DNA from: Inonotus obliquus
Taxonomy: Eukaryota > Basidiomycota > Agaricomycetes > Hymenochaetales > Hymenochaetaceae
DNA length: 64,000 bases
Assembly (NCBI GenBank): GCA_032164295.1
Contig: JAJHTX010000003.1
Span: 124,001-188,000, forward strand
Reading direction: 5' to 3'
Within the stretch, counting starts at the first letter, position 1. Each line of letters starts with the position of its first letter. Shown in pieces: positions 33,137 through 44,575 of this stretch. The notes under the pieces are model-generated. The model was not told where the DNA came from and did no database searches. It worked only from the letters and a program-made list of their open reading frames with translations. A program made the translations under genes and the position numbers.

Positions 33137-34087
33137 TCATATTGTTTGATCGAAGCCCGATAAGAGCAAAGCGGTTAGCAGATATGGCAAAGTTGGATAT
33201 TGCCTCGCCATCAGCGGGCTGAACAACGAACTAGGATACAAACTTTTCCGTTGATCAGAATGCGGGCTCTGCTGACTGTTAATAAAGTCACAGATATAAA
33301 CCTTCAAACAACCCTGTGGTGTTTCATTGGCAGGCACACTAAAAGGAATAGACTTTGGCGGCACATCACGGCGGCAAATGATGCGATAGCACGAATAAAT
33401 GGCCTCTTGAAAATACACGGCGCCACACTGACATGGCATCTTCTTCCGACACGGAACCCGTTATGAGTCGATAAGCATAATTCATCCAGCACGTTAAGAT
33501 GTGAGCCTTTTCTGTTAACATATCGAGTACTTTGAAGGTTTCTCCCTAAGAAAAAGCTTTAGCAGGTTGCTTATATTTATGATCAGTATGGCTAACTCCG
33601 GACATCGTGTGTAGGTAAGCAGTCCAATGGCTAAGAGCAGATATCGTGCATGGCGGCGCCCCCATAGCGATCCACTCTAATTCATTGCAAAACAATGTGA
33701 CTTCTTCCCCAACGGTTGCACAAAGAGATCTGAGATCGAGGCTGGACCATGCCAAGATATGTGTCCTTTGGATCACGCCGCTTTCAGAGGGTAACCTTGA
33801 AAACCACTTAGTATATCGAATATTTGTCGGGGTGCAATTACAATGATCTTTCAGTGCTTTTCTGTGAGATTTGACAAGAGGTAGAGTCGACAATCGCAGT
33901 TCTCGTCGTTCATATTGAGCGCATTCACTTCAATATCTGTGTAGCTCTGAGATGCTATCAGAAGACTCACCGATACTTCTACGGTGCCCTTCTTCTCATC
34001 CGTCAAACGGCGTTTACCGCTGCGCAACTTGCAATCCATCGATATATCACGTAAGACAGTTTGCATCGACGTTGATGAAGCAATCAT
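33137..34087 (-). pseudogene. Unknown gene family, copy at 33-34 kb (probably decayed)
   Basis: The minus strand starts MIASSTSMQTVLRDISMDCK, LRSGKRRLTDEKKGTVEVS, then a plausible intron, then KALKDHCNCTPTNIRYTKW and, nearer the 3' end, CGAVYFQEAIYSCYRIICR, RDVPPKSIPF...NETPQG. The copy at 45273-45830 has parallel pieces (TVLRDTPLDCKSRSGQHHST; CAVVYLQEAHHLCYIITCRG; DVSPKSTPF...NETPQG), and a third fragment is at 11770-11880. The shared Cys-containing block suggests a real ancestral protein, which I do not recognise. Frames are interrupted, so both are listed as likely pseudogenes. Confidence 0.45.
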
Positions 34088-34169
34088 CCGGTCACGGTGA
34101 ATAAAAATATCTGTGAGGCAATGACGGTGAGTATTGTGAATTAGAAAGGGACACTACTCAGGACATTCG

Positions 34170-34560
34170 TCACATACTTGAGACGAACTTTTCGTATTTC
34201 TTCACGTTTGGTTGTAGACATCATGAAAAGACAACCACGTACGTTTCGCATTACTTTGTCCGGTCCGACCAACGACCCATCATCGCATTGCGTTGCAGCC
34301 AAGTCCTTTCGAATAAAGCGACGGTTCACGCGAACAAGTACTTGATTTAATTCGTCCAACATATGGCAAACGATACTTGACAGGATGATCCATCTGAACT
34401 CATTCCGGTGCGTACTAAGCATGAGGGTCGCGAGCGATAGCACCTTTCTCTGGTCCTATATCGTCACATGCCCGCGAAGTCAATCCTGTAGGATTATTCT
34501 TTGCGTTTCAGTTGTCAAAGATATCATAGCTCGCTGAATTCGGGAATCTAATATCTTGTG
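34170..34560 (+). pseudogene. Relic of NTGT gene 3' end plus MFS flank (copy C)
   Basis: 34175-34350 matches the 3' part of the small NTGT gene (NFSYFFTFGC followed by the intron, then a decayed QTFTSN-like exon and VHANKYLI) at 16310-16477 and 23115-23282. 34440-34560 continues with sequence equivalent to 16550-16670, the start of the MFS fragment. The 5' half of the NTGT gene and any VWA partner are missing here. It shows that the NTGT-MFS junction of block A is ancestral, not a private rearrangement. Confidence 0.75.
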
Positions 34561-34722
34561 GAGATTTTCATTAATAGCACACTCGTGTAAAGCACGACCT
34601 GACTTCCGTTCTTTTAATTTACATCAGTCCATGCCCTCAGAGGGCCCTCAATATGACAGCGTTTAGCAACAGTCGTTCATTTTCTAATTGTGTCTGTTGG
34701 CGGATTCAACTCGACGCATTCA

Positions 34723-35853
34723 CTATGCGAATCGAGTAAACCATGCAATTATGCCTCTGGCGCTCTCCTCCTTGGCCCACTCTGTGTAACTGGAAGTGAG
34801 ACGACAATATAACGAAGAGAGTATATGAAGAGCTTACTCTGAATGGGAATATTTGGGTCACCGCGTACAGCGAAACCGTGTTCTACACCTCCGAAGACCT
34901 GGAAAGTGTAATCGTGCTTCTTCTCAACAAGAATATCCTCGGCCCGGCGGCGGAATTCCTTTGGGAATGTATGGTCTATTTCTGGGAGGAAGTTAGAGCG
35001 CAGTCCCTTCAATGGCATGCGATAAAGCATTTTCATTTACCAGAGCACGAGAGCAGGAGCGGAGCTTTCACATCGGTAAAGTGTTTCTCCGTTAAAAACG
35101 CTGGATGTGCAATGGCTCCTGGAACAGCGTAAAATGAGAACAGAAGATGAGCTTCGTTATTACTACGATGGTGATAGCGATTCGGAGTACCTGCAGCTAC
35201 TTTGTCAGTTGCACCAGCCTCCAAGACGAACGGTGCGCCGAAGCAATAGCCTGCGCGAAACAAATTAACCAATGAAGGAAGCTTGATATCTCGGCGACGA
35301 AATAAAGCTCACCGACCGCAAAATATTTGGTCTGATGTCCTGCTCATGGTGGGTGAAATAAGACTGGAGGAGTTACAAGGCACAATAAGTAAGGTGTCCC
35401 GTACCGTATCTCTCCTTGATTGCCTCGAACCACTTTGGCTCATACTCGCGAGCCTGCGCCTTGCTCTTGGCCATCCAAGCAGGTCTATCAAAGCCTTCCT
35501 CGCCGTTGTGGATGTATACAGGATCGCCAAAGAAATAATCAGGGCCGACGACATTGAAGCCTGTCGAGACAAGTATAAACAGATATCAAGGCTCCATACA
35601 GATGTCATGTAGAGCGAATGAACTGACCTTGAGACGCGAAAAAATCCTGAATAAGCTTGTTATTGATGAACATGGGCCCCCAGACATCCGCGTAGAATAG
35701 TATCACGCCCTGTGAGTCCAGACCCTCAGGAGGCACGGCGATGTACGTCTCGACGCCTGCGATTTTCTCAATCTTGCCCTTCGGCTCGCCAAAGTGCTGC
35801 ACTCCTCGACAGCAGGCATCTCCAGGCTCTCCAGCAAGTACTTTGTCTGCCAT
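34723..35853 (-). CDS. Dienelactone hydrolase-family protein
   Basis: About six introns; the spliced product is about 249 aa, starting MADKVLAGEPGDACCRGVQH and ending KEESARGIIAWFTRFA, normal for the family. It is a cytosolic alpha/beta-hydrolase with the DLH-type nucleophile elbow FAVGYCFGAPFVLE (Cys nucleophile), an acid candidate in SEIDHTFPKEF and the catalytic His in FGGVEHGFAVRGD. The mid region VVGPDYFFGDPVYIHNGEEG is typical of fungal members. Bacterial enzymes open dienelactones in chloroaromatic degradation; fungal homologues act on various esters and lactones. It is divergent from the MFS gene at 36236 (383 bp apart), and the pair is duplicated in decayed form at 48.8-50.3 kb, suggesting a linked role, perhaps hydrolysing or detoxifying a lactone product. 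Confidence 0.88.
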
Positions 35854-36235
35854 GATAGGGAAGTGAGCGAGAGTTAGCTGACGACAACTCGCACGACGGA
35901 CTAAACTATATCCAAGATAAGCAGTAGGAATCCGTAGTCTTCCTAAACATTCCACAGGTCACAAGGGTTTATCGTGCTGAAATGGACTCAGCTGCGGCAT
36001 TTTCCAATGCCGTCGTTTTGTATGGGAGGGAGATGTTTGTGAATCACTTCTTTGAATGGAGAAGAATGACTTGAGTTATTCCCACGGTTAGAAATTAGCA
36101 GTCGGTCCGAATCGACCAAAATAATCCAGACTTCTTTCCAGTCTTCATGGAGCAGCCACCGCAAAACACGTTGTCAACTCACACGACAGAGTTCTGGTGG
36201 GCGACGAGGTCTTTCGCGACTTTTTGCTCTGCGGG

Positions 36236-38708
36236 ATGAGTCAAATCGAACTGTCCGATGTGCATAGCGCCTCTGTCCCTCTCAGTCACACGACGACCGT
36301 TCTGAACACGCCATTGACCGCCGTGTCGACTTCTCTGCATGAAAGCAACAATGCATCAGCGTCTCCTTACGACAGCCCACCCTCACCGCTTCCTGTCCAG
36401 CTGAAGCTAACCGACCAAACGAATCTCCTCCCTCTCCGTAAAATCATCTCCGTCTTCGCGGGATTAGCAATTTGCATCGTAGTTTCGACGCTCGACATGA
36501 CGCTCATCGCGACTGCTCTTCCGAGCATCTCTGCGGATTTTCATGCCGGATCAGTGTCGTCGTTCATTCCATCCGCTTACTTGCTGACCTCGACGGCATT
36601 CCAACCACTGTATGGTCGCTTCTCGGACATTTTCGGCCGGAAGGTAGCATTATGCCTCGCGATGAGTGTATTCATGCTAGGCAACCTTGCTGCCGGGTTC
36701 TCGCGGAATGTCAGCGAAGCTACTGTTTTCAGAGGTCTGCAGTTTTTTTTCCGGCATGCAACCGACCGTATCTAACGCGCAAAACTTATCCAGGTATCTC
36801 TGGAGCAGGCGGAGGTGGCATTGTGTCCTTGGCCCAGATTATTATGTCAGATGTAGTCAGCCTCAGAGATAGGTACGGAAACAGTTCCATCCGAATCTGA
36901 AGGGATACTGATTTGAACAGAGGAAAGTATCAGGGGATCATCGGTGTTGTTGTTGCCTTGGGTTACGGAGTAGGACCTTTAATTGGTGGTGTACTTAGTG
37001 AGAAAGTATCGTGGAGGGTATGTCCGTATTCTTCGTCTTATTGTTGATCTGAGCCGATGTGTGCTATAGTGGTGTTTCTGGATTACACTTCCCATTTCTT
37101 TGTGCGCCATTTTGGTTGTGACATATGTTCTTCCCCTTAAAAGCGTCGAAGGTGATATTAAGAGGTATGGCACTGCGACAAGGTCACGGCCACGAACTAA
37201 CCTATCCTCAGGAAACTTCTTGCAATCGACTACGTAGGTACTGGTTTGACCCTGAGTGGGTGTACCCTCCTTATCTTACCTCTTATCTGGGTGAGTTATC
37301 GTTATTCATGATTTGATAACGGTGTATCACCGGAGACTAACTTGCATCTTAGGGTGGCATTACATTTCCGTGGCATTCCGCGATAGTGCTTTCAACGCTC
37401 CTATCTGGCATGTTCCTCGTTTCGCTCTTTTGTATATGGGAGTGGAAAGGTGCAAAATTACCTATCGTTCCAAGTATGGCTTCACCTTGCGATTTCGCCT
37501 CAAAACTGATATCAGCTTCAGTGTACATTTTCAGGCACACAACTGTATCTGGCGTGTATATCACAATGTTTGTCAAGTATGTCATTTCCGACGCCGTACA
37601 GCACTATGCGATATGTTAACTTTGGAACAACAGCGGATTCATCTTCAACTCCTCACTCTACTACCTCCCGCAATTCTTTCAGATTGCTCTTGGATACACG
37701 CCAATACGCTCAGGAGTCTTCTTATTGCCAGTGCTTGTCAGCCAAACTGTGGCTAGTTTCGTAGCTGTACGTGTTAGAGCTCATCGAACGTGTGGAGGGG
37801 CTTATCTGACGCGTACAATACATAATTCTAGGGAGTACTGGTATCCCGCACAGGACGTTATCGCGTGAGTCATTTACTTCGTGAGACAATTGGTGATAAC
37901 TCTGACCATAGTCCATAGAGCATCATTTACGTCGGGTTTAGTGTTTGGGCCATTGGCTGTGGACTACTTTCAACCATAAGCTCTCATTCGGGGCAGATAC
38001 GGCCCGTCATCTATATGCTCTTAGCAGGAATTGGTGCTGGACAAGTGCGTAATCTTCCGCTCCTGTTCACATCCCTCTTACTTCGAACGTAGACCTTGCA
38101 AACTACCACAGTGGCCGCCCAAGCAAGCGTGTCGCGCCAAGACATGTCTGTCGTCACTGCCGTACGCAATGTAAGAATGTCCCTTGTACGTGATACATTC
38201 GCTTACTTTTCATTGTTCTAGTTTGTGAGACTTCTCGGTGGGACACTCTCCCTGGCCATCGGGAGCACAATTATGTTCGTCTTCGCATTTATTCTCGGTG
38301 CCAGTACACTGACAGACGAAACAAAGAAATAATTCTCTCCGCTCGACTATGACTTCTCTTGGACTTCCGTCGTTGGCGATTCAGAGCATTATAGATGACC
38401 CCACGGTTCTTCATCCTTTGCTTGAGTCGTCCTCCTCAAGTAGTGGGGCATTGTCCGGAGTGACCTCTAGCGCTGCACAGGCTATCCTCGTTGGCTATAC
38501 TCACGGTTTCCGTGATGTATTCGTACTCAATTCCGCGCTCGCTGCCGTATGCGTTGTCGTTGCGGCTTGGATGATCAAACATAAAGAATTGATTCGTGCA
38601 GATGAGGGTGAGATGCGGAGAAAGGCATTGGAAGACCTTCGTGAGATAGAGATGAGGGCGAAGAACAAACGAGAAGACATCGAGTGCGTTAGGAAGGGCG
38701 TCAAGTAG
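36236..38708 (+). CDS. MFS multidrug/product exporter (DHA2-like)
   Basis: About a dozen short exons. The start is set at MSQIELSDVHSASVPL, an ATG in frame with the first helix. A hydrophilic N-terminus precedes KIISVFAGLAICIVVSTLDM, TLIATALPSISADF, PLYGRFSDIFGRKVAL (MFS motif A, GRxSDxxGRK), a GYGVGPLIGG motif C, KLLAIDYVGTGLTLSGCTLL, FCIWEWKGAKLPIVP and LPQFFQIALGYTPIRSGVFL. The last intron (GTTCGT donor, AAAG acceptor) joins GSTI to INNSLRSTMTSLGL; without it a stop follows at once. The end is a charged tail DEGEMRRKALEDLREIEMRA. The predicted topology is about 14 helices in the plasma membrane. In this setting it may export terpenoid products, but substrate is inferred. STS4 follows convergently. 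Confidence 0.9.
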
Positions 38709-39474
38709 GAGGGGGTAATTTTATCATTGCATCGCGAAGTATGTATTCCTAGGTGACGGTGCCTATAGTTGTTCTCGCCCGATGTAGTTCTAATCCACCG
38801 AGCTGAGAAACATGTGATGAATTGACAGACATTTTCAAGCCGACCATGCCTATACAGCTCTATGATGCCCGAAAGGCGCAAAACTTCGTCCTCTGTCTCG
38901 AGAATCAAGCTCCACAGGAAAGAAGTAAGGCCAAATTCCAACAGTATTCCGACCAACCTCGAAGTGAGAAGAGATTGATCGGTGTTTGCTAGTGCAATCC
39001 CCTGCCCGTTCGACAACATAATCAAGGTATTCAGGAAATGTCGGTTCTCGAAGATGACTGAGTATCATCTCACCTTACTGTCGAGAGACTATTCCATATT
39101 TTTCTGGTCTGGTTCTCCTTGGGAACTAGAGGTAGGACTTCTCGCAAAATGCAGCGCTGAGCTATTGGTCTACCTTGTTTCCCACTCGAGCTGAGACTTG
39201 AATGTTGCTGTACGCATCGTCTGGGAAGTCGGTGGTGCGTGGCAGTTTCTCTATGATTGTACTCGGCGCCATTACTAATAGGACATGCCGATGATCACCA
39301 TTACCTAACCCACCATGTCTATTATATAGGGATCAGTGTGGGCTTTATTGTGGTGGCTGGAGCAAAGTATGTAACTTTATTTAGCTAATAGACACACAAA
39401 GGGCTAATTGCGGAAGCGAAACATCTCGACATGTAGTTTCATTTCGATCTGCGGTGACTATAATTGCCGCAATG

Positions 39475-40789
39475 TTAAGTGCATAAATTGTTCCCGGTTT
39501 CTAATGCATCGACATCTGCAACAACGATGTTCTGCCGGCGAAGCGTTGGATCCTGTCTAGGAGGAGTAACTTTTGGGAGGAGAGGCACGACGCGCGTTCT
39601 TTGGTATTCCAAACCCTTGTTACCAAAGTATCTTCCACTTTCGAAGTACCAGCTGTTAATGGCACGAGGCCAGTTCGCAACCCCGTGTAGATACTGTTCA
39701 ACCTGACGATCCATATCGGGGCCCCAAGAGGGAACCCGTTTTAGACCTTCCAAGAACTTCTTTTTCACCTCGTTAAAGTAGTCAATGGCCCAGTTCAAAG
39801 CTCCATCCAGGTCGGTATCAAACTCGTGCATCGCAATAGTCAAGATGTTATGGCGATCATCACCAACGGCTTGTTCCTTGTTGTAGGAAATCATATCCTT
39901 AACGACATATGAGACTTATTACGGAAAGAGCCATTTACCATTCGGACTTACGTTGTCGACGATGATCATGTCTACGATGCATAGAGACAGCTGCCTGATA
40001 GCAGGATGATAATATATTTCGTCCGGAATACTAAGACCGAGCTCCATGGGCATGGAGGATGGATGAACGCCAACGGTCTCGCGCCGAAGTTCGAGATGAG
40101 AGGATATTGACCTGTGTGTGTCGTGGTCGCGGTCATCTGCCTGTTGGACGACAGAGTTGAGATACGCTGTGAAGCTCTCAATCATGTGTCGTTGAGATGT
40201 GGGACTGGCAGTCTCAGTTGCCAGTGCCCAGAATCTAGAATGTGCGTTAGCTGCAAGTCCCACAGAGAGTAAGACCGTTGTCCCCACTTACTGACGAGCA
40301 ACTTCACCCAGGATAATCTCTCCCTCAGGGCGCGGTTCGTGGGGTTTGCTCATGGCATCGATAACAACATCCAACATCTCCCGGACAATGTTGGACGGCT
40401 CTACGTCCGTGTACTCGTCAATCAGGAAGAATAAATTCATCAAGTCGCATCCAGTGCGAAGATGTTCTACAAATGAAACGTCGTTCCCAGTTACAATGGA
40501 TAACGGACAACGCACCCTTTGAAACACGTGGGTATAACAAGGCAGCGAGGAGTGCTAAGAAGCAGTGGTCATAATCAGTGCAAGGAACAAGCATGTGCTA
40601 GTATCCAGACTTACGGAAGTCGCCCTTCTCAAAAACACTTTGAGACGGGGTCGAGAATGCGCTGAAACGTCGGAACCATGCATTAGATTCTTCCTTTACT
40701 TCCTCGTAGTGCGGGTTAATCTCTCGCGGCCATGGCCAATCCTGCAAGAGGTCGGGAATGTAGAGCGTCTTGATGTCGCGGTGTACCAT
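39475..40789 (-). CDS. Sesquiterpene synthase STS4
   Basis: Five exons, about 364 aa, starting [20 protein letters not shown]. Exon 2 gives [12 protein letters not shown] with a GTGCGT donor; exon 3 has [20 protein letters not shown] (intact D-E-x-x-D); the NSE triad is NDMISYNKE; the end has [13 protein letters not shown]. The last exon is nearly identical to that of STS1 ([22 protein letters not shown]), which suggests recent duplication or gene conversion. Predicted active cytosolic farnesyl-diphosphate cyclase. Neighbours: the MFS exporter convergent on the left and an intact PAH-domain gene divergent on the right. Confidence 0.92.
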
Positions 40790-40856
40790 TATCCTACTGG
40801 CGTAGCTCACAAGGAGTGTACAGTTTGAGAGGCGGTGTGCTTACTCCTAGACCTGG

Positions 40857-40869
40857 CGCATGTTTATAG
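40857..40869 (-). promoter_or_regulatory. TATA-like element of STS4
   Basis: Minus strand CCTATAAACATGCGCCAGG, one base different from the STS3 element (TATAAATATG) and at the same distance from the ATG. Confidence 0.55.
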
Positions 40870-41334
40870 GTTTCTGATTACTTCTCGCCTCAGTGATCCG
40901 AGCAAGCCGCTGAGAGTGTTCACGTCTCGTCCGTCCAAGATCATATGGAAGCTAGGGATGGAAGTATCCAAATGGAGGATATCTGAGGTTATTCCGATAG
41001 GAAACATCGCTCGTGCTTAGTTTTGGTAAGTGTCAGCATTCGACATTACTATTTCTGGTTCTTCCATCTGCATAAGATCATCGTTCAGGTGGATCCCATC
41101 TGCCGCAATACGCGCGAAGATAAATCTCTACTGGTTCGGGCAGCAGAACTGTTAAAAACAGCGTGGCAGAACAATTCATCGTCGACGCAATCAGTTTCAT
41201 CTCTATTTATTGGGAAATAGTTATCTCCGATTCTGCGAATCCATGACACGCTTATAAGCACGAAAGTTTAGACGGAACACTCTACATACCTCTTGAACAG
41301 TATAAAAGTCGACGTTCCTACTCAAGTAAGAGCG

Positions 41335-41455
41335 TGCTCGGGTGCATCAGTGGTCCGGGTCCAGTGCCCTCCAGTGCCTGTCGGAGGTAAGAGAAACCGC
41401 GGTCGGCTGGCGTCAGCAAGCACGTTCCGGGCGTAGGATCGGTAGGTTGCTAACC
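41335..41455. repeat. Diverged copy of the 23.5-kb foldback element
   Basis: Shares GTGCTCGG, GTCCAGTGCC, CCGCGGTCGGCTGGCGTC and GGTTGCTAACCTG in order with 23495-23640 but the terminal inverted repeats have decayed. It lies between STS4 and the PAH gene. Confidence 0.5.
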
Positions 41456-41625
41456 TGGAGCTGACTCTAACGATTGAGTTAGACACGGTGCACGTGATCG
41501 TGATTGTGATTCATGGATCCCCAATGTGCCGTTTCCTTGCTTGCTTCCATCCCATCCACCTCGAGACACCGTAAGTGCTTCACTTGTCATTCTACCGCCG
41601 CTGACTTGCTTTCTGGAAAAATAGT

Positions 41626-42209
41626 ATGACAATGAAGATTTCTTCTGATTTTCGAACGAAGGAGGCAGGAGAGACGAGTGATATCGCCTCAGATGACTCG
41701 GGAGAGTCAAGCATGCAAGAAAGCGACAAGCAACCTGAGCACTCGACAACGACATCGTGCGAGGAAAGATACCTCACCGTTCTAGATGCGCTTAGATTTC
41801 TGGATGCGATCAAAGCGCGATTCCCGGATAACATCGCCGTGTATGAGAGCTTCCTGGACCTCATGAAGGACTTTCGGACTGGAGTGTACGTTCTACGCCT
41901 TTGCTTCTTCCTGCCTTGATAATTCTGACGATGGGCATTAGTGTCGATGCGCCTAGAGTTGCAGACCGTGTATCCGCTTTGTTTGCGGGTCACGGTGATC
42001 TCATCGAAGGGTTCGGGCAGTTCCTTCCCTCCGAGATTCGCATTGAACATGAGATGAAGATGGCGGGCAAAGTCGGTGACAACAGATCCGCTGATCACGG
42101 ACGTTCCTCAGTAAATGCTTATAGTCATTCCGGTGCGGTCGCTGTAAAGCTAGTCGGGCATGGGTCAAAGCTGGACTCTAAGCCAAGGTATCCGCTATAT
42201 CGTCTCTGA
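41626..42209 (+). CDS. Single Sin3-type PAH-domain protein
   Basis: Two exons (41626-41885, 41942-42209; donor GTACGT, acceptor TTAG) give 175 aa. After an acidic Ser-rich N-terminus (SDIASDDSGESSMQESD), the paired amphipathic helix domain reads LTVLDALRFLDAIKARFPDN, IAVYESFLDLMKDFRTGV, VDAPRVADRVSALFAGHGDL, IEGFGQFLPSEIRIE, matching the PAH repeats of the Sin3 corepressor; the intron sits between helices 2 and 3 as in many Sin3 genes. The rest of Sin3 (other PAH repeats, HDAC-interacting region) is absent. Sin3 PAH domains bind short helices of transcription repressors in the nucleus. An alternative 5' exon (MCRFLACFHPIH..., GTAAGT donor at 41553) is possible. It is divergent from STS4, 836 bp away. 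Confidence 0.82.
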
Positions 42210-42602
42210 CTGATATGAATTGGGCCGTTATGTAAAGAGTAAAGAGTAGGAATGTGGTGAATCGTGTTGGCCAACAATTTATGTATGAAATATACCGATG
42301 TCTATAATCACGAGCCTAATCAGGTACAGTAGTTACCAATTAGGAAAGGGCTGGTATTCCCCATTCTCACCTTGCTAGAACTGACTTCCAATCTTCTATC
42401 GATCGGGGTGCAGGTGCTCTGTTCATTGGTGTGTGTATTGTTGTATAACATCGATATTCAAGCTGTGCACGTCACCGCTCGGTGTGTGCGATTGGAAAAA
42501 AAGCGTATGTGTTACATTTGTATGAGAGGGGTTAATTGTGGAAGCAAAACATCTTGGGTTGTAGCTTCAAATATTATCTACAGTAACTGTGATTGGTGCA
42601 TA

Positions 42603-43928
42603 TTAGGGACAAGACTCCATCCTAGTTTCTAATGCTTCTATAAGTGGAATAACGACGTTCTGCTGGCGAAGCGTTGGGTCCTGTCTAGGAGGCGCAACTT
42701 TCGGGAGGAGAGGCACCACACGTGTCCTTTGATATTCAAGGCCCTTGTCACCAAAGTATCTTCCACTTTCAAAGTCCCAGCAATTACTGGCACGAGGCCA
42801 GTTCGCAATCCCATGTAGATACTGTTCAACCTCGCTGTCCACATCACGGCCCCAAGAGGGAACCCGTGTTCGAACTTCCAAGAACCTCTCCTTAACCTCG
42901 TTGAAGTAGCTATTTGCCCAGTTCAGAGCACCATCCAGGTCGATGCCAAACTCGCTCATCGCGATAGTCAGGATGTTGTGGCGGTCATCACCAACGGCCC
43001 TTTCCTTACTGTAGGAAATTATGTCCTTAAAAACTTATTAGACTTCTCAAGGTTGGAGTCATTAGTGTTAGGACTTACATTATCAACGATGATCATGTCT
43101 GCGATGTATGTAGACAGCTCCTTCATGACGCGATGATGAAGCACTTCGTCCGGAACACCAAGTCCGAGTTCAAGGATAACTAAGGACGGACGGATGCCAA
43201 TGTTCTCGCGGCGCGTTTTGAGGTAAGAGGATATTGACCTGTGTGTGTCGTGGTCTCGATCTTCTGTCTGCTGAACGACGGAGTCGAGATATGCTGTGAA
43301 GCTTTCGATCATATGCCGTTGAGATGCGGGACTGGCAGTCTCAACTGCCAGAGCCCAGAATCTAGAACGTACGTCAGCTGCAAATCACACAGACAATAAG
43401 TCCATTATTTCCACTTACTGACGAGCAGCTTCACCCAGGACAATTTCCCCCTCAGGGCGTGGTTCGTGGAGTTTGTTCATGACATCGATAACAACATCTA
43501 CCATCTCTCGGACGATGTGGCCGGACTCTACGTCCGTGTACACGTCAATCAGGAAGAATAAGTTCATCAAGTCGCATCCAGAACGAAGATGTTCTGCACG
43601 ACGAAATGTCAAGCCCAGTTACAATAGGTCATGGACTCGGATAGCGTACCCTTAGAAACACGGGGGTATGCCAAAGCAGCGAGGAGTGCTAAATTGTATT
43701 ATATCGTGGTCAGTACAAGTAATAGGTCTGTATGAGCTAGTGTCTAAACTGACGGAAATCGCATTTCTCGAACGCATACTGAGACGAGGTCGAGAATGCA
43801 TTGAAACGTCGGAACCATGCGTTAGATTCTTCCTTTACTTCTTCATAGTGCGGGTTAATCTCCCGAGACCATGGCCAATCTTTCAAGAGGTCGGGAATGT
43901 AAAGCGTCTTGACGTTGTCGTGTATCAT
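42603..43928 (-). CDS. Sesquiterpene synthase STS5 with altered Asp-rich motif
   Basis: Five exons, about 364 aa, starting [20 protein letters not shown]. The frame is open throughout, the NSE triad is complete (NDIISYSKE), and the end has [13 protein letters not shown]. In exon 3, however, the metal-binding motif reads [12 protein letters not shown]: the Glu of D-E-Y-T-D is Val here (GAG to GTG, a single base), while all five paralogues keep Glu. The first and last Asp remain. The last exon also differs more than average ([20 protein letters not shown]). The enzyme may therefore bind Mg2+ less well, have changed product range, or be losing function. It is divergent from a disrupted PAH gene (44576). 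Confidence 0.9.
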
Positions 43929-43984
43929 TTCCCTACTGGCGTGGTTCATAAGGGGAATACAGCTTAAGAGGCGCCTCTCGACCT

Positions 43985-43998
43985 GGCGCATATGTATC
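43985..43998 (-). promoter_or_regulatory. TATA-like element of STS5
   Basis: Minus strand TCGATACATATGCGCCAGG, a weakened version (ATACATATG) of the TATAAATATG element in STS3, at the same position relative to the start codon. Confidence 0.5.
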
Positions 43999-44575
43999 GA
44001 TTTCCGATTAATTCTCGTCTCAGTATTCCGACTAAGCCGCTGAGGATGTCCGTGTCTTGTCCGTCCCAAAGCATATGGTAGCTATGTGCGGAAACATGTC
44101 ATATATGTCGGAATGGAGGAGCCGTTTGAAATTGCTCTGATAAAAGCGTCGCTCATGTTAGTCTCTGTTTCAGTAAGCGTACATATCGATATCCCATCTG
44201 CATGGCAGCACCCTTCGGGAGAAGTTTATCCGCCACGATCTGTGTGAAGAGGTGTTTCGTCCGGTCCGAGAAGCAGAAGGCTATCGAGAAGTGCTTAGGA
44301 GATACGTTGCTGAGGACCAGTAACGTGGTGATGAACGTTAGAAGCGAAATTTTCCCTGCCGTGTCCACGCGTCAAGATAGATACTTAGTGGGAATGACCG
44401 AAGAAGATAAGATTTTCTGCTCTTCCGACTCGTGCGGCGTGCGGGAGTTCGACACGACGCACGTGATCGTGAATGTATCACGGAGACAACGACTAATTGC
44501 TTCCATCTACCTCCAGACACCATAATGCTTCGCTTGTCATTCTACCGCCACTGACTTACTTTCTGGGAAAATAGT

